From assembly GCA_013213785.1 (NCBI GenBank), contig JABSPZ010000022.1, forward strand, positions 1-36,761: a stretch of 36,761 nt of DNA, in the 5' to 3' direction. The notes beneath the pieces were generated by a model. It was given only the letters and a program-made list of their open reading frames with translations, made no database searches and was not told where the DNA came from. Position 1 is the first letter of the stretch. Each line of letters begins with the position of its first letter. This document shows, piece by piece, positions 1 to 8,271 of this stretch. Source of the DNA: Henriciella sp. (lineage in GTDB: Bacteria; Pseudomonadota; Alphaproteobacteria; Caulobacterales; Hyphomonadaceae). Position numbers and translations under genes: made by a program.

Positions 1-2441
1 TCTACACCTATCACGGCGTGATCCAGAAAGTGGCGCCGGGCGAGGCTTCCGAGGCCCTGTCTATTACAGTTCCTGCTGGACGCATTGGCGGCGAAGACAC
101 GCCTGTCCCGGCTATCGGCAATATCACTGAGTTTGCTATTTCTCCGGACGGGTCCGAAATCGCTTACGTCTTCCGCGGCGAAATTTTCGTCACCGACACC
201 GAATTCTCAGACACCGTACGCGTGACCGATACGGCTGGCCAAGAGCGGTCGGTCTCCTTCGCGCCGGATGGTCGAACACTTCTTTATGCCGCTGAGCAAG
301 ATGGCGGCTGGGGCATTTATGAAACCAGCATCGCCGAAGACAACGCGCCGCGTTTCTCCATGTCTGTGCAGTTTGAAACCAAACAAGTGTACAAACCCGC
401 AGGTGGAAACGCCTTCCAACCGGCCTACAGCCCGGACGGAGAAAAAATTGGTTTCATCGAAAACCGCGACTCCATTCGCGTGATGGACAATGATGGAAAT
501 AATCTCCGCACGCTGTTTACCGCTGAGCAAAACTACTCCTACGCGGATGGGGACATCAGTTTCCACTTCTCACCGGACTCCAAGTGGATCGCCGCAGACT
601 ATTCTCCGCGGGGCTACTATTTTTATACGGATATCGGTCTCGCGCCGGTGGAAGGATCCGCCCCGCCAAAAGACATTTCGGTCAACGGATACTATGACGG
701 CGCCCCGATTTGGCATTCCAGCGGTGACTTGGTCTATTGGTTCACCGATCGCTATGGTGAGCGGACTCATGGCTCTTGGGGATCAGAAGGCGATGTTGTT
801 GCCGCCTTCCTAACCGAAGCGAGCTGGACACGGTTCAACCTCTCTGAACAAGAGCGCGCTGCTTTGGAAAAAGCAGGCGACGCGAAAGATGAAGAGAATG
901 ATGACGAAGAGTCAGAGGAAGACGAGGGGCCGTCGATTGATGTCGAAAAGCTCCTCAACCTCGCAGCGATGCGTGAGGAAGACGCCGATATCGAAATCGA
1001 TTTCGATGCGATCAAAGACCGGACAATCCGCCTGACGCCGCAATCATCTGATCTCTCTGACGCGGTCCTCGGACCAGATATGCAGAAACTCTATTATCTC
1101 GCTGCATTCGAAGGCGGCTATGATCTTTGGGTGAATGATCTTGTTGAAGGCAACGCCAGCAAGGTCGCTCCACTCGGCGCAAGTTCTGCCACTATGACCA
1201 TTTCAGTCGATGGGTCGATGCTGATCATTCTCGCGGATGGCAGACTTCAAAAAGCCACGCTGGGCGACAATATCAAAGTCTCTCCAATCGAAACGAACGC
1301 CGAAATGCGGCTTCGGACGGATGCGGAGCGGCTTTATATTTTCAATCACACTTGGCATCAGGTCGACGACAAATTCTATGACCCAGCCTTCCATGGGGTC
1401 GATTGGGCCGCAATGGAAACGGCCTATAAGCCAAAGGTCGCTGCGATTTCGAACAATCGGGACTTTGCTGTTTTGATGTCCGAAATGCTCGGTCAATTAA
1501 ATGCCAGCCACACCGGTATGTACTATCGAGGCGGACGCGATGGCGCGAGCGACCAAACAGCCGCCCTCGGCGTGATCTTTGATCTCGATGGCGGCGCTGG
1601 ACTCCGGATTGGCGAAATCTTGGACGATGGACCGCTTGATCGCGACACACTCGATATTGAGGTTGGCGATCGCATTACCGCAATCGATGGGCAATCTATC
1701 ACCGGAAGCCAGAACGCGTTTGAACTTCTCAATCGTAAAGCGGGCGACCGGGTACGTCTCACGATCGGAAACAAAGATACGACCGTCGCTGTGCGGACCT
1801 ATTCTCGCGGCGAAGAAAACGCGGCGCTATATGATCGATGGATCGATCGCCGCCGCGCAATCGTCGAAGAGCGTTCGAATGGCCGCATCGGGTTCGTCCA
1901 TATTCGGTCGATGAACGATACGGGCTTCCGCCAAATCTTCTCGGAACTTTTCGGGCGCAACTACGACAAAGAAGCAGTCATCGTGGACACGCGCTTTAAT
2001 GGCGGCGGTTGGCTCCATGATGATTTGATCACGCTTTTGGATGGCGAATCTTACTTCAACCTCCGGGCCCGTGATCGAATTGTTGCAGGCGCACCGGAAG
2101 AACGTTGGGCGAAACCGTCAGCGGTTGTGATGAATGAGGGCAACTATTCCAACGCCCACATGTTCCCATATGCCTATGATCTGTTTGACATTGGACAAAC
2201 CATTGGGATGCCGGTTCCAGGAACCGCGACCGCGGTGTGGTGGGAAGGCCAAGTGTCCGGAGATCTCGTCTTTGGTATTCCACAGTTACCGGTCTTGGAT
2301 CAGAACAATCAGCCGCTCGAGAACCAAGAGCTCCAACCGGATATCCTGGTCGATAATGCACCGCAGTTTGCGGAAGTCGGTCGCGACCTGCCGCTCGAAG
2401 CTGCCGTCGATTCTCTCCTGAGCTCACTCGGCTCAGAATAG
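1..2441 (+). CDS. Tricorn-type S41 family protease, C-terminal part (5' end outside window)
   Basis: The reading frame is open from position 3, so the gene starts upstream of the window; about 813 residues are visible. Numbered from the first in-window GTG (position 18), the protein begins with WD40/PD40-like propeller repeats (recurring SPDG and SPDSKW motifs). A very acidic linker follows at about residues 285-305, then a tricorn core with a PDZ domain around residues 515-590 (GDRITAIDGQSI). The tail-specific-protease core has VIVDTRFNGGG and then NEGNYSNAHMFPYA; the Ser of YSNA (about residue 711) is the expected nucleophile, and the His of NASHTG the expected catalytic His. Family members are serine peptidases that degrade peptides. 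Cellular location cannot be judged without the N-terminus. A terminator follows the stop directly, and the next gene is convergent. Confidence 0.88.
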   Translation, partial: YTYHGVIQKVAPGEASEALSITVPAGRIGGEDTPVPAIGNITEFAISPDGSEIAYVFRGEIFVTDTEFSDTVRVTDTAGQERSVSFAPDGRTLLYAAEQDGGWGIYETSIAEDNAPRFSMSVQFETKQVYKPAGGNAFQPAYSPDGEKIGFIENRDSIRVMDNDGNNLRTLFTAEQNYSYADGDISFHFSPDSKWIAADYSPRGYYFYTDIGLAPVEGSAPPKDISVNGYYDGAPIWHSSGDLVYWFTDRYGERTHGSWGSEGDVVAAFLTEASWTRFNLSEQERAALEKAGDAKDEENDDEESEEDEGPSIDVEKLLNLAAMREEDADIEIDFDAIKDRTIRLTPQSSDLSDAVLGPDMQKLYYLAAFEGGYDLWVNDLVEGNASKVAPLGASSATMTISVDGSMLIILADGRLQKATLGDNIKVSPIETNAEMRLRTDAERLYIFNHTWHQVDDKFYDPAFHGVDWAAMETAYKPKVAAISNNRDFAVLMSEMLGQLNASHTGMYYRGGRDGASDQTAALGVIFDLDGGAGLRIGEILDDGPLDRDTLDIEVGDRITAIDGQSITGSQNAFELLNRKAGDRVRLTIGNKDTTVAVRTYSRGEENAALYDRWIDRRRAIVEERSNGRIGFVHIRSMNDTGFRQIFSELFGRNYDKEAVIVDTRFNGGGWLHDDLITLLDGESYFNLRARDRIVAGAPEERWAKPSAVVMNEGNYSNAHMFPYAYDLFDIGQTIGMPVPGTATAVWWEGQVSGDLVFGIPQLPVLDQNNQPLENQELQPDILVDNAPQFAEVGRDLPLEAAVDSLLSSLGSE

Positions 2442-2463
2442 ACTCTTGATACTGTTGAAAGAG

Positions 2464-2490
2464 GGGCGGCGCGTTGCGTCGCCCTTTTTA
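2464..2490 (+). terminator. Rho-independent terminator of the tricorn-type protease gene
   Basis: A 9-bp GC-rich stem (2464-2472 with 2476-2484, one G-T pair) with a 3-base loop is followed by five T then ATTTT. It begins 22 bases after the protease stop. The T tract overlaps the 3' end of the convergent P450 gene, so it separates the two transcription units. Confidence 0.85.
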
Positions 2491-3816
2491 TTTTGGGTGA
2501 CAAATCACAGGCAGCCAGGAATAGCCTTTGACAAAACTGCTCGAGACCCGGCTCGGTTCGTCAAGAACTTCGACATGTTCAAACCGCTCCAGGATTTCTT
2601 CCCACAGAATGCGAAGCTGAAGTTCAGCCAAACGATTTCCGACGCAGCGGTGAATGCCAAACCCAAACGACACGTGATTACGCGCCTGTTTGCGGTCAAT
2701 GATCAGACGGTTCGGATCTTCGTCCCAGAAGCTTTCGTCGCGATTGCCAGAAACATACCACATCGCAACCTTGTCACCTTTGCGGATAATCTTTCCATGC
2801 ATCTCGACATCTTCAAGCGCGGTGCGACGCATATAGGCGAGCGGCGTCTGCCATCGGATTATTTCCGACACCATGTTTGGGATGAGCGCCGGATTTGCTT
2901 TCAATTTCGCATATTCTTCCGGAAACTTGTTCAGTGCATAGACGCCGCCGGACATAGAATTCCGTGTCGTGTCGTTGCCGCCAACGATCAATAGAATAAC
3001 GTTTCCCAGCATTTCGTACGGGTTCATATCCTTGGTTGCATCACCGTGGGCGAGCAAGCTCATTAGGTCATCTGCCGGAGCAGCATTTCTGCGCTCTTGG
3101 AAAATGTTCCAAAACACCTGACCGCACTGTCCAAGCTCTTCGCGCCATTGTTCCATCCCTCCCGGGCAAATGTCCGGGTCAGCAGGATTGGTCGTGACAT
3201 CGGACCAGCGAGTGAGATCTCGGCGTCTTTCCTGCGGATAATTAAACAGCGTCGCGAGCATCATCGCCGTGAGTTCAATCGAGACCGCATTCACCCAATC
3301 AAAGGGTTCATTCACCGGCAGAGCATCCAAGACTTTTTGGGTTCGTGATCGGATCAACGGCTCATAGTCTCGCAGAGCGGTCGGCGCCACGGCAGGCTGA
3401 GCTGTTTTTCTCTGCGCGGAATGGATGGGTTCATCGGCAGAAATGAAACTCCGCCCGACCATGCTCTCGTTCATATTGCTGAGCGTGATGCCACCATTGC
3501 TGGAATCGGATGAGAAACGCTTATGATCGGAGTCGACGGCGATGATATCTTTGTGCCGGGTGATCGACCAATATGGCCCGAAGAAACTATCGGGTGTGTA
3601 GTGGATCGGGTCTTCTTTACGTAAGCGTTCGAAACGATCCCACATTTTGTTCTGGCGCCAGATTTCAGTATCCGACAAATCAATGGTTGAAAGCTCTAAC
3701 TCCGAGGCTGGGGGCACGGGATCGCCTCGCTCCAGATAACCTGGATGAGCTGGCTTCTTATAACTAAGTTTTGGTCGCTCGAGTTTTTTCGAAGTATCAA
3801 AAGAAGTGTCGGCCAT
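2488..3816 (-). CDS. Cytochrome P450, CYP153 family (alkane / fatty-acid terminal hydroxylase)
   Basis: The 442-residue length fits the family. Seen: the I-helix oxygen-activation motif GGNDTTRNSM, the ExxR helix (SEIIRWQTPLAYMRRTALEDVE) and the heme-binding loop FGFGIHRCVGNRLAE with the ligand Cys at about residue 391. GGNDTTRNS, the MWYVSGNRD segment and FVKGYSWLPV are characteristic of CYP153A enzymes. Known family members hydroxylate the terminal carbon of medium-chain alkanes, alcohols or fatty acids using a ferredoxin and a ferredoxin reductase; neither partner is encoded in the window. No transmembrane anchor is seen, so the enzyme is probably soluble. The ATG at 3816 is followed by a family-like N-terminus. 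It lies downstream of parB on the same strand, separated by 164 bp with a possible weak terminator, so it is probably transcribed on its own. Confidence 0.93.
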   Translation of the reverse strand: MADTSFDTSKKLERPKLSYKKPAHPGYLERGDPVPPASELELSTIDLSDTEIWRQNKMWDRFERLRKEDPIHYTPDSFFGPYWSITRHKDIIAVDSDHKRFSSDSSNGGITLSNMNESMVGRSFISADEPIHSAQRKTAQPAVAPTALRDYEPLIRSRTQKVLDALPVNEPFDWVNAVSIELTAMMLATLFNYPQERRRDLTRWSDVTTNPADPDICPGGMEQWREELGQCGQVFWNIFQERRNAAPADDLMSLLAHGDATKDMNPYEMLGNVILLIVGGNDTTRNSMSGGVYALNKFPEEYAKLKANPALIPNMVSEIIRWQTPLAYMRRTALEDVEMHGKIIRKGDKVAMWYVSGNRDESFWDEDPNRLIIDRKQARNHVSFGFGIHRCVGNRLAELQLRILWEEILERFEHVEVLDEPSRVSSSFVKGYSWLPVICHPK

Positions 3817-3890
3817 GTCCTGCCTCCGCGCGCGTTTCTTCAGACGTCTGCGAGGACGCCAGCCTATGTATTTTTGGGCTTATGAAAACC

Positions 3891-3915
3891 AAAAAAGCGC
3901 CCGCAATAAGGGTGC
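3891..3915 (-). terminator. Possible weak terminator downstream of parB
   Basis: On the minus strand a 6-position stem (five pairs, one A-C mismatch) with a 7-base loop is followed by six T. It lies 66 bases after the parB stop and ahead of the P450 start. The stem is short, so this is tentative. Confidence 0.35.
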
Positions 3916-3980
3916 CCCCACGTAAAGTCGCCCGCGCGAAAACACTCAGAATGGATTATTTTCCTATATAATACAGAGGC

Positions 3981-4910
3981 TTAAGAGCGCTTCGCTGTTA
4001 GTCTACGACAAAGCTCGTCCAGCTGTTCGAGATCACCATATTTGATCCTCAGCTCGCCGCCGGACAGGCCCTGACGAATATCGACTTTGAGCCCCAGAAC
4101 CCGCGCCAGATCGGCTTCGAGCGCTTCAGTGTCGACGTCTTTACTGTTCTGATTGACCTTTTTGGCGACCGTGTCGAGCGCACTTCCATCTTTCAGACGC
4201 TTCACCAAGGCTTCGACATCGCGAACGGACATGCCTTTCGAGACGGCCATATCTACGACTGGTTCTGGATCCGGTGCACCAAGGGCCGCTCGCGCATGGC
4301 CTGCGGAAATCCGACCTTGTCTCAAATGTTCACGTGAGCTCTCGCCAAGATTTAATAGCCGCATTGTATTGGCGATATGGGCACGAGATTTTCCGACGCT
4401 TTCCGCCAGGTCTTCTTGCGTGCGTCCGAACCGCTTGATCAGAGCCCCATAGGCTTCAGCTTCTTCGATCGGGTTCAGATCTTCGCGCTGAACGTTTTCG
4501 ATGATGCCAACTTCTAAGAGTTGAAGTTCATCAAGCTCTCGGACAACCGCAGGTATTGTGGACAGGCCCGCTCTTTGCGCGGCGCGCCAACGTCTTTCAC
4601 CCGCAACGATTTGATATTGGTTGGGCGCGTCTGGATCCGGGCGAAGCAAGATCGGTTGCAATACCCCGCGCTGCCGGATCGAGTCCGCGAGTTCTTCGAG
4701 CTCTGTCTCGGAAAATGTGCGCCGAGGTTGGGCTGGGTTCGGACGAATGTCTGAAAGAGCGAATTCCGAAACCGCACCGGAGCGAGCACCCCCAGAACTT
4801 GCAGGAGCATCCTCTGGCGCAGCTAGGCCAACACCCTCGACCTCGCCGATCAGTGCGGACAATCCTTTTCCAAGTCGGTTTTGTTTTCCCCGTGCTGGAT
4901 CTGGCGCCAT
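3981..4910 (-). CDS. parB: Chromosome partitioning protein ParB
   Basis: ParB binds parS, spreads and slides as a CTP-dependent clamp, and works with ParA to segregate the origin region. The 309 residues show the N-terminal ParA-interacting segment (LGKGLSALIG, residues 13-22), the ParB/Srx nucleotide-binding domain with AGERRWRAAQRAG (from about residue 103), the IIENVQREDLNPIEEA motif (about 137-151), a helix-turn-helix region (TQEDLAESVGKSRAHIANTMRLL) and a C-terminal dimerisation segment. It starts 2 bp after parA ends, so the two are co-transcribed at the end of the rho-mnmE-mnmG-rsmG-parA block. Three perfect parS sites lie 1.4-3.7 kb upstream, which together with the near-origin position identifies the chromosomal rather than a plasmid system. 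Confidence 0.97.
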   Translation of the reverse strand: MAPDPARGKQNRLGKGLSALIGEVEGVGLAAPEDAPASSGGARSGAVSEFALSDIRPNPAQPRRTFSETELEELADSIRQRGVLQPILLRPDPDAPNQYQIVAGERRWRAAQRAGLSTIPAVVRELDELQLLEVGIIENVQREDLNPIEEAEAYGALIKRFGRTQEDLAESVGKSRAHIANTMRLLNLGESSREHLRQGRISAGHARAALGAPDPEPVVDMAVSKGMSVRDVEALVKRLKDGSALDTVAKKVNQNSKDVDTEALEADLARVLGLKVDIRQGLSGGELRIKYGDLEQLDELCRRLTAKRS

Positions 4911-4912
4911 GC

Positions 4913-5725
4913 TTACCCCCGAAGTGCGCGTTCGCGCTGAAGCATTTCAGACGCCAGGCGAATGTACGCTTCGCTGCCCGGGCAACGATAATCATAAAGT
5001 AATGCCGGCTTGCCGAAACTTGGCGCCTCAGAAAGACGAACGTTTCGCGGGATCACGGTGTTGTAAACTTTGGTGCCGAGCACCGAACGAACCTCATCTG
5101 CGACTTGGTCGGAAAGATTGTTACGGCGGTCATACATGGTGAGAACCACGCCTTGGATATCGAGATCTGGATTCAGACCAGACCGCACCAACTCCACGGT
5201 TTTCAAAAGTTGACTCAAACCTTCCAAAGCCAAGAACTCACACTGCAATGGAACCAGAAGAGAGTCAGATGCTGTCATCGCGTTGATCGTGAGTGCCGAT
5301 AAGGATGGCGGGCAATCAATCAGAATATAGTCATACTCAGTTTTACCCCGGGACGCGGCTTGTTCGACATAGGTGCGAAGCGCGTTGCGGAGGCGATAAG
5401 ATCGGTGCGGATCATTAGACAGCTCTGTCTCAACCCCGGCCAAGTTTTCATCCCCAGGGACAATATCCAAGCGCGGAACGAGTGTGTTCAGAACGGCATC
5501 GCCCAGAAATTCATTGTGGACGATCACGTCATAAGTCGTGAGTTGGCGCTCTGGACGCGTAATCCCCAGACCCGTGGAGGCATTTCCCTGCGCATCGAAA
5601 TCGATCACGAGGACTTTCCGCCCGACCGCCGCCAATGCGGTTCCGAGATTGATTGAGGTGGTTGTTTTGCCGACCCCGCCTTTTTGGTTGGCAATGGCCA
5701 AGATGCGTGTATTCGCGTTAGACAC
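4913..5725 (-). CDS. parA: Chromosome partitioning ATPase ParA
   Basis: The 270-residue protein carries the deviant Walker A motif KGGVGKTT (residues 15-22), the FDAQGNAS segment after strand 2 and the Walker B-like DYILIDCPPS. These define the ParA/MinD/Soj ATPases, which form a nucleoid-bound gradient that pulls the ParB-parS complex. The start is GTG (5725), eight bases inside the end of rsmG. The only alternatives lie past the P-loop, so this start is well determined. The start codon falls inside a degenerate parS-like sequence. Translational coupling to rsmG and parB is likely from the overlap and the 2-bp gap. Confidence 0.97.
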   Translation of the reverse strand: MSNANTRILAIANQKGGVGKTTTSINLGTALAAVGRKVLVIDFDAQGNASTGLGITRPERQLTTYDVIVHNEFLGDAVLNTLVPRLDIVPGDENLAGVETELSNDPHRSYRLRNALRTYVEQAASRGKTEYDYILIDCPPSLSALTINAMTASDSLLVPLQCEFLALEGLSQLLKTVELVRSGLNPDLDIQGVVLTMYDRRNNLSDQVADEVRSVLGTKVYNTVIPRNVRLSEAPSFGKPALLYDYRCPGSEAYIRLASEMLQRERALRG

Positions 5726-6344
5726 GTGAAACCTCCGAAATCTTCAAGATAGCCCCATCCCCGGTTACACTGGGAATCGCTTCATAGGCGAATCTCCAAG
5801 ATTCCTGCGCCGCCGTCAATTCTTCTTCCCAGCGACGACCTTTTGGAAATACGCCATATGCGCCAGCTTTAAGCCAAGGTTCAGCATAATCCAGCAATTT
5901 CGGAAGCGGCGCAAAGGCACGCGCCGTGATACAATCGGCATGAATAGAGTTAACGCTCTCGACCCGCCCTTGGATGACATTTGCCTGTAAATCTGCTGCC
6001 TGGACGGCGGCTCGAAGAAAGGCGCACTTCTTTCCGACGCTTTCGATCATTGTCATGTGGGACTCTTGAGACGCGAATCCCGCGGCCAAAATAAGAGCCG
6101 GAAACCCTGATCCTGACCCAAGATCGATGACTTTCCCGCTCACAGGAATGTGGGGGAACAGTTGCCAGGAATCCCAAACATGGCGGCGCCAAACCTGATC
6201 AAACTCGGACGGCCCAATCAAATTGATCTTGAATCGCCACTCATCGAGCTCCGCAACCACGGTCTCGATCCGCTCCAATGTTTCACGTGAAACATTTTCC
6301 GCTTTCGCTAGATCTTTTGCCCCAAATCCATCCCGGTCAGCCAT
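5718..6344 (-). CDS. rsmG: 16S rRNA (guanine527-N7)-methyltransferase RsmG (GidB)
   Basis: RsmG methylates G527 of 16S rRNA using S-adenosylmethionine. The SAM-binding glycine loop [16 protein letters not shown] and the family's [18 protein letters not shown] and [11 protein letters not shown] segments are present. I use the ATG at 6344, giving 208 residues, the normal family length. An upstream TTG at 6380 would add 12 unconserved residues deep inside mnmG. With the ATG, the gene overlaps the mnmG end by 8 bases and the parA start by 8 bases. Codons for N-V-S-R-E-T near the N-terminus contain a perfect parS site. Confidence 0.96.
   Translation of the reverse strand: MADRDGFGAKDLAKAENVSRETLERIETVVAELDEWRFKINLIGPSEFDQVWRRHVWDSWQLFPHIPVSGKVIDLGSGSGFPALILAAGFASQESHMTMIESVGKKCAFLRAAVQAADLQANVIQGRVESVNSIHADCITARAFAPLPKLLDYAEPWLKAGAYGVFPKGRRWEEELTAAQESWRFAYEAIPSVTGDGAILKISEVSRV
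5719..5734. promoter_or_regulatory. Degenerate parS-like sequence over the parA start
   Basis: Eleven of 16 positions match TGTTTCACGTGAAACA; the right half is nearly intact (CACGTGAAAC) and the left half is lost. The GTG of parA lies in its CACGTG core. It may be a decayed site, a weak ParB half-site or chance. Confidence 0.3.
6279..6294. promoter_or_regulatory. parS site 1 (within rsmG)
   Basis: TGTTTCACGTGAAACA is a perfect 16-bp palindrome identical to the universal ParB-binding parS consensus. It is embedded in rsmG, where it encodes N-V-S-R-E-T on the minus strand, 1.37 kb from the parB start codon. Confidence 0.95.
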
Positions 6345-8217
6345 TCGCAGACCGCTTTCGATCCGGACGCCGGCGTACAAATGCGAGTAGTGCCGTAAGC
6401 GCGCCCGGAGTCATACCCTCGATACGACCCGCCTGACCCAGTGTTGCTGGTCGGATTGTTTCGAGTTTGGCCCGCACCTCATTGGTCAGACCCCCGACAG
6501 CGCCATAATCTAAGTCTTCTGGAAGAACCAAAGACTCTTCTCGACGAAGCGCGGCGACGTCTTCTTTTTGGCGCTCAATATATCCCGCATACATCGCCTC
6601 GATTTCGAGTTGCGATTTAATCGGGTCTGAGAGCGCCGCGACCTGATCAAACGCTGTCTCTATCGAAGTCATAGCTATGGTTGGATAGGCGAGGAATTCC
6701 CAGGCGCTTCGGCGCTGGCCGTCTTGATTGACTTTCCAGCCAAGCTTTTGCGCTTCGTTGGGGGTCATCGCCGCGGACTTCAAAACCTCGCGACCTGATT
6801 CCAAAGCGGATTGTTTCACGTGAAACATCTCGACGCGCACTGGTCCGACCAGGCCAAGTTCAATCCCGCGCGCGGTGAGCCTTTGGTCCGCGTTGTCTGA
6901 CCGCAAAGACAAACGGTATTCCGCCCGAGATGTGAACATCCGATAGGGTTCCGTCACACCCCGGGTCACCAAGTCGTCGATCAAGACACCGATATAGGCT
7001 TCGGCGCGATCAAACGTTGCGCGCTCTTCGCCCCTGGTATGACGAACCGCATTTAATCCAGCGACCAGGCCTTGGGCGCCGGCTTCTTCATATCCAGTGG
7101 TTCCATTGATCTGACCCGCAAGAAACAATCCGTTGATTGCTTTGACTTGTAGGCCGGCATCCAGGGCACGCGGATCGACATAGTCATATTCAATGGCGTA
7201 GCCATATTCCAAGATTTCAACTTCTTCGAGCCCCTCGATTTCTCGGATGAAGCGGTCCTGGACGTCACACGGAAGCGAGGTCGAAATACCATTAGGGTAG
7301 ACCGTGTCATCATCCAAGCCCTCGGGTTCTAGGAAGATTTGATGCCGCGTCTTATCCGCGAAGCGGTGGATCTTATCTTCGATAGAAGGACAATACCTTG
7401 GGCCGCGCCCCGCGATCGCACCGGAATAGACCGCGGACTGATTAATATTATCAGCGATGATTTTGTGAGCCGCCGCGTTCGTAAACGTAATCCCGCAGGA
7501 AATTTGTGGGACCTCAATCTTAGCCGTGGCAAACGAGAACGGGATCGGTTCCGCATCGGCGGGCTGCATTTCGAGACGATCCCAGTCAATGCTGCTTGAT
7601 TTTAAGCGGGCCGGAGTTCCCGTTTTCAATCGGCCCATTGGGAGATCGAGCGCATATAAACGATCAGACAGACCAATCGCGGGTTTCTCGCCGACACGTC
7701 CCGCCGGGATTCGTCCAGCCCCGCGATGGATAATGCCTTTCAGGAATGTTCCGGTCGTAATAACGACAGCGCCTGCATTGTAGGTTTCGCCAGATTCCCC
7801 GATCACGCCTTGGACGCGGCCATCTTCGACAATGAGATCTTCGACCCCATCCGCGATGACCGTCAAATTCTCGTGGTTGAGGATCTCATCCTGCATTGCC
7901 TGGCGGTAGAGCGCGCGATCAATTTGTGCGCGAGGTCCCCATACGGCTGGACCCTTTGAGCGATTGAGCATCCGGAATTGTATTCCAGAGCGATCGGCAA
8001 CCCGCGCCATTAATCCATCCAAGGCATCTATTTCGCGAACCAGGTGTCCTTTACCCAATCCACCAATGGCCGGATTGCAGGACATCTCACCAATCGTCTC
8101 GATCTTGTGGGTAATCAGCGCAGTCCGCGCACCCATACGCGCTGCCGCAGATGCGGCTTCGCATCCGGCATGGCCGCCGCCAACGACAATTACATCAAAA
8201 GCTTTGGCTTCGCTCAT
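6337..8217 (-). CDS. mnmG: tRNA uridine-34 5-carboxymethylaminomethyl modification enzyme MnmG (GidA)
   Basis: MnmG is the FAD/NADH-binding partner of MnmE; the complex installs (carboxymethyl)aminomethyl groups on U34 of tRNAs read at two-codon boxes. The 626-residue protein has the FAD dinucleotide fold [12 protein letters not shown] (residues 11-22), the [23 protein letters not shown] signature, the GTFLKG segment and the second family signature [12 protein letters not shown], plus the helical C-terminal domain that binds MnmE and tRNA. The length is normal. It begins 54 bp after mnmE and overlaps rsmG by 8 bases. A perfect parS site is buried in its C-terminal third. Confidence 0.97.
   Translation of the reverse strand: MSEAKAFDVIVVGGGHAGCEAASAAARMGARTALITHKIETIGEMSCNPAIGGLGKGHLVREIDALDGLMARVADRSGIQFRMLNRSKGPAVWGPRAQIDRALYRQAMQDEILNHENLTVIADGVEDLIVEDGRVQGVIGESGETYNAGAVVITTGTFLKGIIHRGAGRIPAGRVGEKPAIGLSDRLYALDLPMGRLKTGTPARLKSSSIDWDRLEMQPADAEPIPFSFATAKIEVPQISCGITFTNAAAHKIIADNINQSAVYSGAIAGRGPRYCPSIEDKIHRFADKTRHQIFLEPEGLDDDTVYPNGISTSLPCDVQDRFIREIEGLEEVEILEYGYAIEYDYVDPRALDAGLQVKAINGLFLAGQINGTTGYEEAGAQGLVAGLNAVRHTRGEERATFDRAEAYIGVLIDDLVTRGVTEPYRMFTSRAEYRLSLRSDNADQRLTARGIELGLVGPVRVEMFHVKQSALESGREVLKSAAMTPNEAQKLGWKVNQDGQRRSAWEFLAYPTIAMTSIETAFDQVAALSDPIKSQLEIEAMYAGYIERQKEDVAALRREESLVLPEDLDYGAVGGLTNEVRAKLETIRPATLGQAGRIEGMTPGALTALLAFVRRRPDRKRSANG
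6812..6827. promoter_or_regulatory. parS site 2 (within mnmG)
   Basis: A perfect TGTTTCACGTGAAACA lies in mnmG. Here it is read in a different frame from the other two sites, giving M-F-H-V-K-Q, so the DNA sequence rather than the peptide is conserved. Confidence 0.95.
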
Positions 8218-8271
8218 CTCAAATGCCTTTTCCTTGGCGCCTCATATAATAATCAGCGGCGCAGAAACAGA

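Noticed and set aside
2446-2994. 182-codon open frame on the plus strand opposite the P450 gene
   Set aside because: It is antisense to a clear CYP153 gene, begins in the terminator of the protease gene and shows no family features.
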